Below are positions 15,728-24,645 of a stretch of DNA of 64,000 nucleotides, in pieces. The DNA comes from an uncultured bacterium (lineage in GTDB: Bacteria > Verrucomicrobiota > Kiritimatiellia > CAIKKV01 > CAIJXV01), in the NCBI GenBank assembly GCA_903824675.1, contig CAIJXV010000086.1, positions 46,700 to 110,699 of the forward strand. Direction: 5' to 3'. Position 1 is the stretch's first letter. Each line of letters begins with the position of its first letter. Both the position numbers and the translations under genes were made by a program. Below the pieces are notes generated by a model. The model did not search any database, was not told the origin of the DNA, and saw only the letters and a list, made by a program, of their open reading frames with translations.

Positions 15728-16897
15728 TTACAGGGCGTTTTTCAGGGCGGGCACTTTGTCGGTGCGCTCCCAGGTGAAAAGACCCGCCCGGGTAGGCGTA
15801 CGGCCGAAATGTCCGTAAGCTGACGTGGGCTCGTAAATCGGACGCAAGAGATCCAACGAACGGATGATTTCAGCGGGTTTGAGACCGAAAACAACCGGAA
15901 TGATTTTTTCAATCTTTCGGTCATCCACCCGACCCGTGCCAAAGGTGTCGACATGAACCGAAACCGGATCGGCATACCCGATCGCATAAGCGACCTGAAT
16001 TTCGCAACGGGAGGCCAGTTTGGCCGCAACGACATTCTTGGCGATATAACGCGCCATATAGGCCGCGCTTCGGTCCACTTTCGAGGGATCCTTTCCAGAG
16101 AAGGCGCCACCCCCATGCCGTCCCATGCCGCCATACGTATCGACAATGATTTTTCGACCGGTCAACCCACTGTCCCCGTGTGGTCCACCGATGACAAACC
16201 GCCCCGTGGGGTTGATGAAGAAACGGGTGTTTTTACGCAGCATGCGGGCCGGAATTTGACGGCGAATGATTTCATCCAAGACTGCTTCGCGCAGTTTCTT
16301 GTAGGAAATCTCCGGAGAATGCTGGGTCGAAACGACGACCGTCTCCACGTATGCAGGTCGTCCGTTTTCGTAGGCCACTGTGACTTGGGATTTGCCATCG
16401 GGGCGCAAAAAAGGAAGCTTGCCGTCGCGGCGGGAAGCGGCGAGTGCCCGGGTCAAGTTATGCGCGTACATGATCGGCATGGGCATGAGTTCCGGGGTTT
16501 CATCACAGGCATACCCGAACATCATGCCTTGATCGCCGGCGCCCTGTTCCTTGAACAGCCCCTGCCCCGCGGTAACTCCTTGGGAAATATCAGGGGATTG
16601 GGCATCAAGCGTGATCATGACGGCGCAGGCGTCAGCGGAAAAACCAAGAGACGGATCGACATAACCGATCTTGCGAATCTTTTCGCGCACCAGCCGGGTG
16701 TAGTCCACGCGAGCCTTGGATGTGATTTCGCCGGCCACCACCACCAATCCCGTGCTCACCAATGTTTCACAGGCGACCCGACACTTGGGATCCTGTGCCA
16801 GGTTGGCATCCAAAACGGCATCCGAAATGCCGTCCGCTACCTTGTCCGGATGACCTTCAGTCACAGATTCAGAAGTAAATAAATAAGTGTCCGCCAT
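15728..16897 (-). CDS. metK: S-adenosylmethionine synthetase
   Basis: A 389-residue MAT. The N-terminal [24 protein letters not shown], the ATP-binding [12 protein letters not shown] and [21 protein letters not shown] motifs are intact, and the three-domain length is normal. It makes SAM from methionine and ATP. ATG 16897 is preceded by GAGGAG and is preferred to an in-frame start 13 codons upstream. The 54-base gap to ptsI is too short to hold a SAM riboswitch. Confidence 0.97.
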   Translation of the reverse strand: MADTYLFTSESVTEGHPDKVADGISDAVLDANLAQDPKCRVACETLVSTGLVVVAGEITSKARVDYTRLVREKIRKIGYVDPSLGFSADACAVMITLDAQSPDISQGVTAGQGLFKEQGAGDQGMMFGYACDETPELMPMPIMYAHNLTRALAASRRDGKLPFLRPDGKSQVTVAYENGRPAYVETVVVSTQHSPEISYKKLREAVLDEIIRRQIPARMLRKNTRFFINPTGRFVIGGPHGDSGLTGRKIIVDTYGGMGRHGGGAFSGKDPSKVDRSAAYMARYIAKNVVAAKLASRCEIQVAYAIGYADPVSVHVDTFGTGRVDDRKIEKIIPVVFGLKPAEIIRSLDLLRPIYEPTSAYGHFGRTPTRAGLFTWERTDKVPALKNAL

Positions 16898-16951
16898 GAC
16901 AATATCTCCTCTTTGAATGAATATCCAACCAACCACAAGAAATACTTTTTA

Positions 16952-18739
16952 TCACATCCTGGTGACCAGTTCAAGCGTTTCTGGAGCGACCTCGCCGATC
17001 AAACTCCGGCAGAGCGTCAAAACTTCACCCCCGGACTCCAGATGCAGGGCTTTTTGCGCCAAATCACGCGCGCGGTCCAGGGTAATCCGCCGGATGACAC
17101 TTTTGACGATGGGTACAGCGGAGGGCACCATGCTCAATTCGTCCACGCCCATCCCCACCAGTAACGGCGCCAATACCGCGCTCCCCCCCATTTCGCCGCA
17201 AACCTCCACTGAAATCTTATGTTCATGGGCCGCCCGAATGGTCATGGCCATCAGGCTCAACACGGCGGGATGTGTCGGTTCATATAGAGTGGCCACCCGT
17301 TCATTACCCCGGTCGACAGCCAAAGTGTACTGGACCAAATCATTGGTTCCAATGCTGAAGAAATCCACGGCCCCAGCCAAGGTGGAGGCCGTCAGGGCTG
17401 CGGACGGAATTTCGATCATGATTCCCACCGGAATATTCTCATCAAACGGACAGGACTCGGCGCGCAGTTCGGCCTTGGCGGCCCGCAATAGATCGTTGGA
17501 TTGCTGGACTTCCGCCAGGGAACTGACCATCGGATACATGATCCGGACATTGTGATTGCTGCTGGCCCGGAGAATCGCCCGCAGTTGGGTTTTAAAGAAA
17601 TCAGGGTGAGCCAGACAATAGCGAATCGCGCGAAAACCCAAGAAAGGATTTTTTTCAGCTGATGCCTGGGTGGCATCCGTGAATTTATCCCCACCGAGAT
17701 CAAAGGTCCGAAAGGTCACCGGATACGGGGCCAGGCGGGTGGCGATCTGGTTGTAGGCATCCGCCTGTTCTTGCTCATCAGGGACGGAGTTGCGTGAGGT
17801 CATTAAATATTCCGACCGGAACAGGCCGACACCTTCGGCCCCATGCCGCAGAACTTCATCAACTTCATCAGGCAATTCGATATTGGAACGGAGTGGTATC
17901 CGGTGGCCGTCCCCCGTCACAGCGGGCAGATCTTTGAGGTGGGTTAATTCCTCCTGCCATTCCCGCAGGGACTTGACCCGACGGCCGTACTCCGCCAGGG
18001 TCGAGGCTGAAGGTCGCAGAATGACCCGCCCGCGGGTGCCATCGACGAGAATGGTTTCACCCCGGATCATTTGGCGACATAAGCCTCCCAGGGCGACCAC
18101 GGCGGGAATGCTGAGTGAGCGGGCCATGATGGCGGTGTGTGACGTGCTGCTACCCTGGTCGGTCGCAAAACCAATCACCCGGTCCTTCCGAAACAGAGCG
18201 GTATCGGAAGGTGCCAGATCGTCCGCGACGATCACCTGGGCCTCCATGAGATCTCGAAGATCCCCGGCGGCCTGTCCGCACAGGTTGCGCAGAATGCGTC
18301 GGGTCACATCCTGAACATCGGCCGTCCTTTCCCGTAAATACGCATCCCCCACCTTCAGGAGGGCCTCGGCATATTGGGTGGAGACCTGACGAATCACCGG
18401 CTCACAGTTGATTTTTGAACGGTGAATTCGCCGAATGACCTCTTCGACAAAAGCGCTGTCATCCAGCACCATCATGTGAACTTCCAGGATACCGGCGCTG
18501 CGCGGTCCGACAGATTGAAGCACGCCCCGGTGAATGTCGACCAACTGACGACGGGTTTCAATGAGGGCCGATTCAAACCGGGCGATTTCCAAGGGGATTT
18601 CATCGTCGGTCAGGGATCGCTCAGGTGCGGAATCATCCCGATAGGACAAGGGAAATGCCGGCCCGATCGCAACACCCGGCGAAACCCCGATTCCGTGTAA
18701 AACACACTCGGATTCCGCTGGAAGGGTCTCAGGTATCAT
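16952..18739 (-). CDS. ptsI: Phosphotransferase system enzyme I
   Basis: A 595-residue PEP-protein phosphotransferase. The N-terminal HPr-binding and phospho-His domain includes GSSTSHTAIMARSLSIPAVV with the active-site His. The C-terminal PEP-binding barrel includes GVGLFRSEYLMTSRN, TFDLGGDKF, NPFLGFRAIR, GTNDLVQYTLAVDR and VCGEMGG. It transfers phosphate from PEP to HPr. The ATG at 18739 is used; a TTG at 18748 overlapping the ptsH stop is also possible. No sugar permease (EIIB/C) gene is present in this window, so with ptsH and hprK it may serve a regulatory chain. Confidence 0.95.
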   Translation of the reverse strand: MIPETLPAESECVLHGIGVSPGVAIGPAFPLSYRDDSAPERSLTDDEIPLEIARFESALIETRRQLVDIHRGVLQSVGPRSAGILEVHMMVLDDSAFVEEVIRRIHRSKINCEPVIRQVSTQYAEALLKVGDAYLRERTADVQDVTRRILRNLCGQAAGDLRDLMEAQVIVADDLAPSDTALFRKDRVIGFATDQGSSTSHTAIMARSLSIPAVVALGGLCRQMIRGETILVDGTRGRVILRPSASTLAEYGRRVKSLREWQEELTHLKDLPAVTGDGHRIPLRSNIELPDEVDEVLRHGAEGVGLFRSEYLMTSRNSVPDEQEQADAYNQIATRLAPYPVTFRTFDLGGDKFTDATQASAEKNPFLGFRAIRYCLAHPDFFKTQLRAILRASSNHNVRIMYPMVSSLAEVQQSNDLLRAAKAELRAESCPFDENIPVGIMIEIPSAALTASTLAGAVDFFSIGTNDLVQYTLAVDRGNERVATLYEPTHPAVLSLMAMTIRAAHEHKISVEVCGEMGGSAVLAPLLVGMGVDELSMVPSAVPIVKSVIRRITLDRARDLAQKALHLESGGEVLTLCRSLIGEVAPETLELVTRM

Positions 18740-18744
18740 GACCC

Positions 18745-19050
18745 TCAATCCTCGAAAAATTTCTTTTCAAAAAGCAAATGCAGTTCGTCTAGCGCTTCTT
18801 GTGCGTCAAGGCCGGTCGCGGTGATTTTTAAAATGGTTCCGATGGCGGCTTCCAATGTCATCAAACCCATGATGCTTTTGCCGGAAACGGACATGTCGTC
18901 TTTTTCCACGGTGATATCCGAATCAAATCGCGAGGCAGTTTTGACGAATAAAGCGGCTGGCCGGGCATGCATCCCCATGGCATTCGTGATCTGGAATTGA
19001 CGCGCCAGCGTCACGATCTTGCCGGTAGCATGGCCCCCCTTATTATTCAC
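18745..19050 (-). CDS. ptsH: Phosphocarrier protein HPr with N-terminal extension
   Basis: A 101-residue HPr. The phospho-His is His28 in GMHARPAALFVK, and the HprK-type regulatory serine is Ser59 in VSGKSIMGLMTL, so both regulatory sites are present. There are about 13 additional residues before the usual start. The start overlaps the end of hprK by 8 bases, which couples kinase and substrate. It receives phosphate from enzyme I encoded next and can be phosphorylated on Ser by HprK. Confidence 0.95.
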   Translation of the reverse strand: MNNKGGHATGKIVTLARQFQITNAMGMHARPAALFVKTASRFDSDITVEKDDMSVSGKSIMGLMTLEAAIGTILKITATGLDAQEALDELHLLFEKKFFED

Positions 19051-20011
19051 TGGCTTCGCTCCCCCCTGCCGTCAGGGTTTCAATTAATTTGTCGTCCAAT
19101 TCCTTTGCCGCATCATGCCCCATGCGTTTCAACAGCTGGTCCAGTGCGGCTGTTTCGATCAAATCGGCCACCTTACGGCCGGGCGCGACAGGTAACTCGA
19201 CATGGGGAATGGACTGCCCGAGATAAATCCGATGCCGATTGTCACGTCCACTCCGGTTATCATTAGCCAACTGATCCATGCGTGTCAAGGTTATCAGTAG
19301 GTCGAGTTTTTTTTCCCCACGCACCGAGGCAATTCCAAAAAGACTGGGAACATGAATGATGCCCAGTCCCCGGATTTCCATATGGAACCGGGTGACCCCC
19401 GTAGCCGTCCCGATTAAAGCCCCGGAACTGTCCAAACGCAGGAAGGTCATATCGTCCGCAACCAAGCTGTGCCCCATTCTAACCAATTCCAGAGCGGCCT
19501 CACTTTTCCCCACTCCGGGTCGTCCCTCAAGCAATACACCCAAACCCAATATTTCGACCATTGTTCCCTGGACCGAAAGTCGAGGGGCCATCAGGTTTTC
19601 CAACGTGATCGTCGCCGCATTGATGAAATTCTTGGTGATCAATGGGGTTCGCAGGACCGGGATCGCATAGCGATTGGCCAATTTCACCAATTCTGGAAAA
19701 ACCCGCAACCGCCGGGTCACCACCAGGCAGGGAATTCCTAGCGTGAACATGCGGTCCAAACGGAGAATGCGCTCGGACTCGGATAATGCGCTCAAGTAGG
19801 CGACTTCGGCATTGCCGAGAATCTGGACACGGCGCGGGGCGAAATGCTCTAAAAAACCCGTCAAGGCCAATCCAGGGCGGTTGACGGCGGCTTCATCGAT
19901 CGGCCGGTCCAAACCCTTCTCTCCGGCGATCATTTCCAAGCTCAACCGGGTTTTACCAGCGGCCAGCATCGCGGCCACCGTAATCCGTGTTTTACCCATG
20001 GTTCGAGCCAT
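19043..20011 (-). CDS. hprK: HPr kinase/phosphorylase
   Basis: A 322-residue bifunctional enzyme that phosphorylates and dephosphorylates HPr on Ser. The N-terminal DRTGG-like domain (1-130) is followed by the kinase domain with Walker A GRPGVGKS (163-170), the acidic pair LVADD (185-186) and the family signature MEIRGLGIIHVPSLFG. The position just before the P-loop that is usually a His in a HG motif reads Gln149 here (SVQGTMVE), worth noting because that residue is widely conserved. It sits between hpf and ptsH in the same order as in proteobacterial PTS-Ntr clusters. Confidence 0.95.
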   Translation of the reverse strand: MARTMGKTRITVAAMLAAGKTRLSLEMIAGEKGLDRPIDEAAVNRPGLALTGFLEHFAPRRVQILGNAEVAYLSALSESERILRLDRMFTLGIPCLVVTRRLRVFPELVKLANRYAIPVLRTPLITKNFINAATITLENLMAPRLSVQGTMVEILGLGVLLEGRPGVGKSEAALELVRMGHSLVADDMTFLRLDSSGALIGTATGVTRFHMEIRGLGIIHVPSLFGIASVRGEKKLDLLITLTRMDQLANDNRSGRDNRHRIYLGQSIPHVELPVAPGRKVADLIETAALDQLLKRMGHDAAKELDDKLIETLTAGGSEASE

Positions 20012-20043
20012 TGGTGGCGACCTTTCAGGCGCACGCTGGAGGG

Positions 20044-20355
20044 TTAAGCCTCGCGGTCTCGTTTATGCTTGTCGATCACCTTGCCGTGAATCTTCTGTAA
20101 ATGGCGATCAACCTTGTCCATCACCAGATCGATCGAGGCATACATATCGTCCGATTCCTCTTTGGCTTCAAATCGGAAACTCTGCTGGCCTTGGATCACC
20201 ACTTCGGCGATTTGCCGATATTTCTGCACATCTAGAATGATGTGGACCTTTTCAACCTGGTGAAAGGTGACGACCATCTTATCGGCTTTTTGGGTTGCGT
20301 AATCGCGCATGCTATCGGTAATACTAACGTGCCGACCTGTGACTTCTATGCTCAT
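20044..20355 (-). CDS. hpf: Ribosome hibernation-promoting factor, short form
   Basis: A 103-residue HPF/YfiA family protein: beta-alpha-beta-beta-beta-alpha fold with IEVTGRHVSITDSMRDYATQKADKM at the N-terminus and SDDMYASIDLVMDKVDRHLQKIHGK near the C-terminus, ending in a basic tail. It binds the 30S decoding region and stabilises inactive 70S/100S ribosomes in stationary phase. It lies between lptB and hprK, the position it has in many Gram-negative rpoN clusters, but rpoN itself is absent. Confidence 0.94.
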   Translation of the reverse strand: MSIEVTGRHVSITDSMRDYATQKADKMVVTFHQVEKVHIILDVQKYRQIAEVVIQGQQSFRFEAKEESDDMYASIDLVMDKVDRHLQKIHGKVIDKHKRDREA

Positions 20356-20382
20356 GAACGTCTCCTTTGTCCTTGCTCCCTA

Positions 20383-21108
20383 TTACATACTGAATCTCGG
20401 TCCCAAATACAACTCCCGACTGATCGAGTCATTGATCAGGAAATCACTCGTTCCCTCCCGCAATACCCGACCCTCGCAGATTAAATAGGCCCGATCGACG
20501 ATCGAGAGAGTTTCGCGGACACTGTGATCGGTAATCAGGATGCCTAAGCCCCTCGCTTTCAATCCCCGGATGATCTCCTGCACGTCATAAACGGCCAATG
20601 GATCCACTCCGCTGAACGGCTCATCCAAAAGGATCATTTTGGGATTGGTGACCAACGCCCGTGCGATCTCCAATCGCCGTCGTTCGCCCCCGCTGAGGGT
20701 AAAAGCCATCTGTTTGGCCAGGGCGGATATCCCCAGATCGTCCAGCAACTCAGCCAGCCGTTTTTTTTGCTGGGACGATGAAAGATTCTGGGTCTCGAGA
20801 ATGGCGAGAATATTCTCCTCCACCGTCAGTTTGCGAAAAATAGAGGGCTCTTGAGCCAGATACCCCATACCCATTCGCGCCCGGCGAAACATGGGCGTTC
20901 GGGTGATGTCCCGGCCTTCGAAAAGGATTTTACCCTGGTTGGGGCGGATGAGGCCGACGATCATGTAAAAAGTCGTGGTCTTGCCGGCGCCGTTCGGGCC
21001 CAACAGCCCCACAATTTCGCCGGCCTTAACATTGACGTTTACGCCGCTGACCACGGCCCGGCCGTTGTAAACTTTAATCAGGCTTTCGGTTTGCAGCAAG
21101 GGTTCCAC
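20383..21108 (-). CDS. lptB: LPS export ABC transporter ATP-binding protein
   Basis: A 241-residue ABC ATPase with Walker A GPNGAGKTTTFY, the LptB-typical LAQEPSIFRKLTVEENI, signature LSGGERRRLEIARAL, Walker B MILLDEPFSGVDPLAV and switch TDHSVRETL. It energises LPS extraction from the inner membrane with LptF/G (not in this window). The GTG at 21108 is chosen because AAGGAG stands at the right distance and overlaps the lptA stop; the longer frame up to 21156 would overlap lptA. Confidence 0.96.
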   Translation of the reverse strand: MEPLLQTESLIKVYNGRAVVSGVNVNVKAGEIVGLLGPNGAGKTTTFYMIVGLIRPNQGKILFEGRDITRTPMFRRARMGMGYLAQEPSIFRKLTVEENILAILETQNLSSSQQKKRLAELLDDLGISALAKQMAFTLSGGERRRLEIARALVTNPKMILLDEPFSGVDPLAVYDVQEIIRGLKARGLGILITDHSVRETLSIVDRAYLICEGRVLREGTSDFLINDSISRELYLGPRFSM

Positions 21109-21112
21109 TCGC

Positions 21113-21610
21113 CTACTCCTTGACGTTCCGTGTTTCGTTGGTCTTGGTGGGAACAATCGACATGGTCAGGTTGTCCACCTTGACCCGGTCATCATCACGG
21201 TAAAAAATAATGCGCGTTCCGGCCATTCGATCCTGACCGCGGGTCAGAACCGGTTGACCGGTCAGCACCAATTCGCCGCTGGCAACGGTGTAAATGGCAG
21301 TTTTACTCACCGCAATGCGATCACCCTGCCAGATCTTAACCCGGCCATCGGCCGTAATCACTTTGGGACTGTTCTCGTCGGTGAAATCGACACGCATGGT
21401 ATCGGCCATGATTTTAATGGTCGGATCCGCCACCACCACGTCACCTTGAAACGTTGCAATATGTTTTTGATAGTCAAAATTCATCGATCGGGCATTGATC
21501 AGCGTCGTATTGGTTGAGGTGCCCCAGCTACTCCCTTCTGCGCGCACATCAGCGGCCATCGCGAGAAAGGCCAGACCCATGAACCCTGCCAGAAACTTAT
21601 TTATTAACAT
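21113..21610 (-). CDS. lptA: LPS transport periplasmic protein LptA
   Basis: A 165-residue periplasmic protein with a signal peptide (FLAGFMGLAFLAMAADVRA) and an OstA/LptA beta-jellyroll: INARSMNFDYQKHIATFQGDVVV, MADTMRVDF, ADGRVKIWQGDRIAVSKTAIY, GQPVLTRGQDRMAGTRIIFY. It forms the bridge that carries LPS from LptC to the outer membrane. It overlaps lptC by 14 bases and is followed by lptB, the standard lptC-lptA-lptB order. Confidence 0.9.
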   Translation of the reverse strand: MLINKFLAGFMGLAFLAMAADVRAEGSSWGTSTNTTLINARSMNFDYQKHIATFQGDVVVADPTIKIMADTMRVDFTDENSPKVITADGRVKIWQGDRIAVSKTAIYTVASGELVLTGQPVLTRGQDRMAGTRIIFYRDDDRVKVDNLTMSIVPTKTNETRNVKE

Positions 21611-22067
21611 GCCCAGCTCCCTTGTCCGCCCAGATGTGGGCGTTGTTGACGATTAGACTGCACCGGTTCAAGATTTCCACCACCTGGGTTTCCTGGAACC
21701 AACGGAACCCGGTCCCGGAAATGAGAATCTCTCCTTGGCGCATGGTTACATCCGCGTTCGAAAAAACCAGTTTTGCATTTTTATCGTAAATGCACCGGGG
21801 CGTCAGAATAAATCCATTCAGCCGACCGTCCTTATAGAAGTTCAGTCGCAAATTGGTCAACTCCACCAGCCCGTTTTCGAGGGGTTTTGCGGAATCTCCG
21901 AAAAACTCCGACTTCAGGGTTCCATCCGGATTGAATTCCGGAACGCGAATTCCTTCCACCTGTAATGCGGTTGAGGGGGCTGGGCTGAAGGTTTGGGCCG
22001 ACACGACACCCATCGCGACCTGCCCGACGCAGCAAAATATGATCAGTCTATTAACGCACCTGTTCAT
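21597..22067 (-). CDS. lptC: LptC-like LPS export protein
   Basis: A 156-residue protein with an N-terminal hydrophobic signal or anchor (LIIFCCVGQVAMGVVSAQ) and an OstA-like repeat pattern (VELTNLRLNFYKDGRLNGFILTPRCIY, LVFSNADVTMRQGEILISGTGFRW). Position directly before lptA-lptB and the fold pattern identify it as LptC or an LptC/LptA-like protein. Sequence similarity to proteobacterial LptC is weak by eye. Its start lies inside the end of kdsA (17-base overlap). Confidence 0.78.
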   Translation of the reverse strand: MNRCVNRLIIFCCVGQVAMGVVSAQTFSPAPSTALQVEGIRVPEFNPDGTLKSEFFGDSAKPLENGLVELTNLRLNFYKDGRLNGFILTPRCIYDKNAKLVFSNADVTMRQGEILISGTGFRWFQETQVVEILNRCSLIVNNAHIWADKGAGHVNK

Positions 22068-22869
22068 CGATCGCCCTTACCGTTTGCCATAATGCTCTCA
22101 TTTTTGCCAGGGGCACCATATTGGCGCCATCGGACAGGGCCGTTGCAGGCGTCGGATGGGTTTCAATGAACAACGCATCGCAACCGGTTGCCACCGCCGC
22201 TCGCGCCAACGCGGGGGCCCAGCGACCTTCACCGCCGGAACGATCCCCTGCTCCACCGGGCAATTGCACGCTGTGGGTGGCATCAAACACGACCGGATAC
22301 CCGAAATCGCGTAAAACCAGCAGACTCCGCAAATCGGCAACCAAGTTATTATACCCGAACGAAACGCCGCGTTCCGTCACCAAAATCCGACGATTGCCGG
22401 TACTCTCCACCTTGGCAATGACATGTCGCATATCCCATGGCGCCAAAAATTGGCCCTTCTTGATATTGACCACTTTTCCACTCTGACCCAGCGCGATCAG
22501 TAAATCGGTTTGGCGACACAGAAAAGCGGGTAATTGAAGCACATCCGCTACCTCGGCTGCAAGTTCAACCTCCCCCACGCTATGGACATCGGTCAAAATC
22601 GGCAGTCCATACCGTTCCCGAACTTCCCGCAAAATGTCCAATCCTTCCCGGATACCCGGTCCGCGATAGGCGGTTCCCGAAGTGCGATTCGCCTTGTCAT
22701 AGGAGGCCTTGAAGACAAGTGGGATAGACTCTTTTTGAGCCAGTTCCGCGAGACGACGGGCCACCAATAGGCAGGGACGCCGCCCTTCGATCACGCAGGG
22801 GCCGGCCAACAACGCCAAGGGATGTCCCGCTCCCACCGTCAGGGATCCGATTTTTACCGATCGAGCCAT
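22051..22869 (-). CDS. kdsA: 3-deoxy-D-manno-octulosonate 8-phosphate synthase
   Basis: A 272-residue DAHP-synthase-family barrel that condenses PEP with arabinose 5-phosphate. Motifs: LLAGPCVIEG, FKASYDKANRTS, GLPILTDVHSVGE, VNIKKGQFLAPWDM and VVFDATHSVQLPGG. Cys25 in the GPC motif marks the metal-dependent class (the E. coli metal-independent enzyme has Asn there). The next gene upstream is kdsB, 3 bases away, giving a compact Kdo operon. Confidence 0.96.
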   Translation of the reverse strand: MARSVKIGSLTVGAGHPLALLAGPCVIEGRRPCLLVARRLAELAQKESIPLVFKASYDKANRTSGTAYRGPGIREGLDILREVRERYGLPILTDVHSVGEVELAAEVADVLQLPAFLCRQTDLLIALGQSGKVVNIKKGQFLAPWDMRHVIAKVESTGNRRILVTERGVSFGYNNLVADLRSLLVLRDFGYPVVFDATHSVQLPGGAGDRSGGEGRWAPALARAAVATGCDALFIETHPTPATALSDGANMVPLAKMRALWQTVRAIDEQVR

Positions 22870-22872
22870 ACA

Positions 22873-23622
22873 TTACCTCGTTAATCCGGCCCGTCTCAGG
22901 GCGGCTTCCGCCCGGGGCACATCCTCCGGCACATCCACTCCCAATCCTTCATAAGGGGCTACGATTACCTTGATGCGCGCCCCTAAATCCAGCGCACGCA
23001 ACTGTTCCAACCCCTCCGCCTGTTCCATTATACAGGGCGGGGTGGCCACCATTCGATCTAAAAAAGTTTTCCGATACGCATAGATGCCGACATGCCGGTA
23101 ATAGGTCAACCCGGCTGGAAGGCGACCCGGATCGCGCACACACGGGATGGCGGCTCGCGAAAAGTAAAGAGCCTGGCCGGCCCGATTCCAAACGACCTTG
23201 GTCACAGACCGGCTCGTCAGATCCTCCGGATCTGTCACGGGCGTAGCCACCGTCGCCATGTCCCAGTCCGATTGCTGTATCAATTCCATCGCCAATTGGT
23301 CAATCAATGCCGGATCGATCAGCGGTTCATCTCCCTGGATATTGATGATGATGTCCGCTTTCCGGCCCCGGATCGCTTCGGCGATCCGATCCGTTCCGGA
23401 CGGATGATCGGTCGCCGTTAAAATCACGGGGACCCCCAATGGAGCGACCGCGGCTCGAATGCGTTCGTCATCCGTGGCGACGATCAACTCGTCCAGCCGG
23501 GTGGCTTTCCGGGCGCGTTCGACGACCCATTGCACCAGTGGCTTGCCGCATAACGGAATCAAACTTTTCCCCGGCAGGCGGGTTGACGCCCATCGGGATG
23601 GAATTACCCCCACAACACGCAT
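22873..23622 (-). CDS. kdsB: CMP-Kdo synthetase (3-deoxy-manno-octulosonate cytidylyltransferase)
   Basis: A 249-residue nucleotidyltransferase with VIPSRWASTRLPGKSLIPLCGKPLVQW, the ATDDERI motif, NIQGDEPLIDPALI, and the typical YYRHVGIYAYRKTFLDRM. It activates Kdo as CMP-Kdo for lipid A core assembly in the cytoplasm. It is three bases from both the kinase gene upstream and kdsA downstream, so they are surely co-transcribed. Confidence 0.96.
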   Translation of the reverse strand: MRVVGVIPSRWASTRLPGKSLIPLCGKPLVQWVVERARKATRLDELIVATDDERIRAAVAPLGVPVILTATDHPSGTDRIAEAIRGRKADIIINIQGDEPLIDPALIDQLAMELIQQSDWDMATVATPVTDPEDLTSRSVTKVVWNRAGQALYFSRAAIPCVRDPGRLPAGLTYYRHVGIYAYRKTFLDRMVATPPCIMEQAEGLEQLRALDLGARIKVIVAPYEGLGVDVPEDVPRAEAALRRAGLTR

Positions 23623-23625
23623 AGA

Positions 23626-24645
23626 TCACTCCTCGGATTGATGTCCGGACATGGCCTGCAATAATTCATCCGGGGCACAACTGGCGGTTCCCAGTTTACC
23701 GACAACCACCCCTGCCGCGCAATTCCCAAGTAAGGCGGCTTCCCGATGCGTCGCTCCAGCCGCCAGCGCCAAAAGGCTGGTCGAAATCACCGTGTCACCG
23801 GCGCCACTGACATCAAAGACTTCGCGCGCACGGGTGGGAATTAATTCCGGCTTGGCGCCCTTGGGAACCAGATACACCCCCTGGGCACCCAAAGTGATCA
23901 TCAGTAGTGCGGGGTTCCAGAGGCGCTGCAAGGCGCGAGTCGCATTCCGCAAACCGGGATCGCTGAGCGGGTTGCCGGGTATATGGGTCCGTGCAGGCAA
24001 ACCGGCACAGACATGCGCCTCCTTGCAATTGGGAGTGGCGAGGGTGATGCCGTTCAACCGGAGACAATGATTATCTTTTGGATCCAGCGCGGTGGGGATA
24101 CCGGTTTGTCGTGCGGCGTCGAGCAACGGAACAATCACCGGTAATTCCACCCCTCCTTTGCCGTAGTCGGCAAAGATCAAGCCATCAAACCGGGTAACGG
24201 CCTTGCGGAGTTGAGCCAATCCGCTGGATGAATAAGTCCGCGAGACGGTGGCAGGTCGTTCCCAGTCGACGCGAACCACCTGCTGGCGTTCGGCGACGAT
24301 CCTCATTTTGACGATAGTCGGGATTCCGGGATTCCGCATTACATGCCGCACTCCGATTCCCAACTCTCGCAGGGAATCCAGCAGATCCGTACCTGCAGAA
24401 TCGTCGCCAATGGCGCCCGCTACGTCGACCTTCGCCCCCAAACACCGCAAATTGGCTGCGACATTGGCGGCACCGCCCGGCATTTTCTTTTCAGAAGAGA
24501 CTCTGACCACCGGCACCGGTGCCTCAGGTGAAATACGATCGACGCTGCCATACAAATAGCGATCCAACATCAGATCGCCCACTACTAAAATTTTGAGATG
24601 TTGAAATTGAGCAATTAAGTCCTCGATACGTTGACGGGCCATCAT
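23626..24645 (-). CDS. rfaE1: D-glycero-beta-D-manno-heptose-7-phosphate kinase-like PfkB kinase (RfaE1/HldE kinase domain)
   Basis: A 339-residue ribokinase-fold sugar kinase with VVGDLMLDRYLYGSVDRISPEAPVPVVRV, PGGAANVAANL and the catalytic GAGDTVISTSLLALAAG. This is the kinase half of HldE; the cytidylyltransferase half is not fused here. It phosphorylates heptose 7-phosphate for ADP-heptose, an inner-core LPS precursor. ATG 24645 overlaps the stop of the upstream gene as ATGATG. The context with kdsB/kdsA supports the LPS role. Confidence 0.9.
   Translation of the reverse strand: MMARQRIEDLIAQFQHLKILVVGDLMLDRYLYGSVDRISPEAPVPVVRVSSEKKMPGGAANVAANLRCLGAKVDVAGAIGDDSAGTDLLDSLRELGIGVRHVMRNPGIPTIVKMRIVAERQQVVRVDWERPATVSRTYSSSGLAQLRKAVTRFDGLIFADYGKGGVELPVIVPLLDAARQTGIPTALDPKDNHCLRLNGITLATPNCKEAHVCAGLPARTHIPGNPLSDPGLRNATRALQRLWNPALLMITLGAQGVYLVPKGAKPELIPTRAREVFDVSGAGDTVISTSLLALAAGATHREAALLGNCAAGVVVGKLGTASCAPDELLQAMSGHQSEE

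Noticed and set aside
16898..16951. SAM riboswitch before metK
   Set aside because: The gap to ptsI is only 54 bases, too short for the aptamer, and no such fold is visible.
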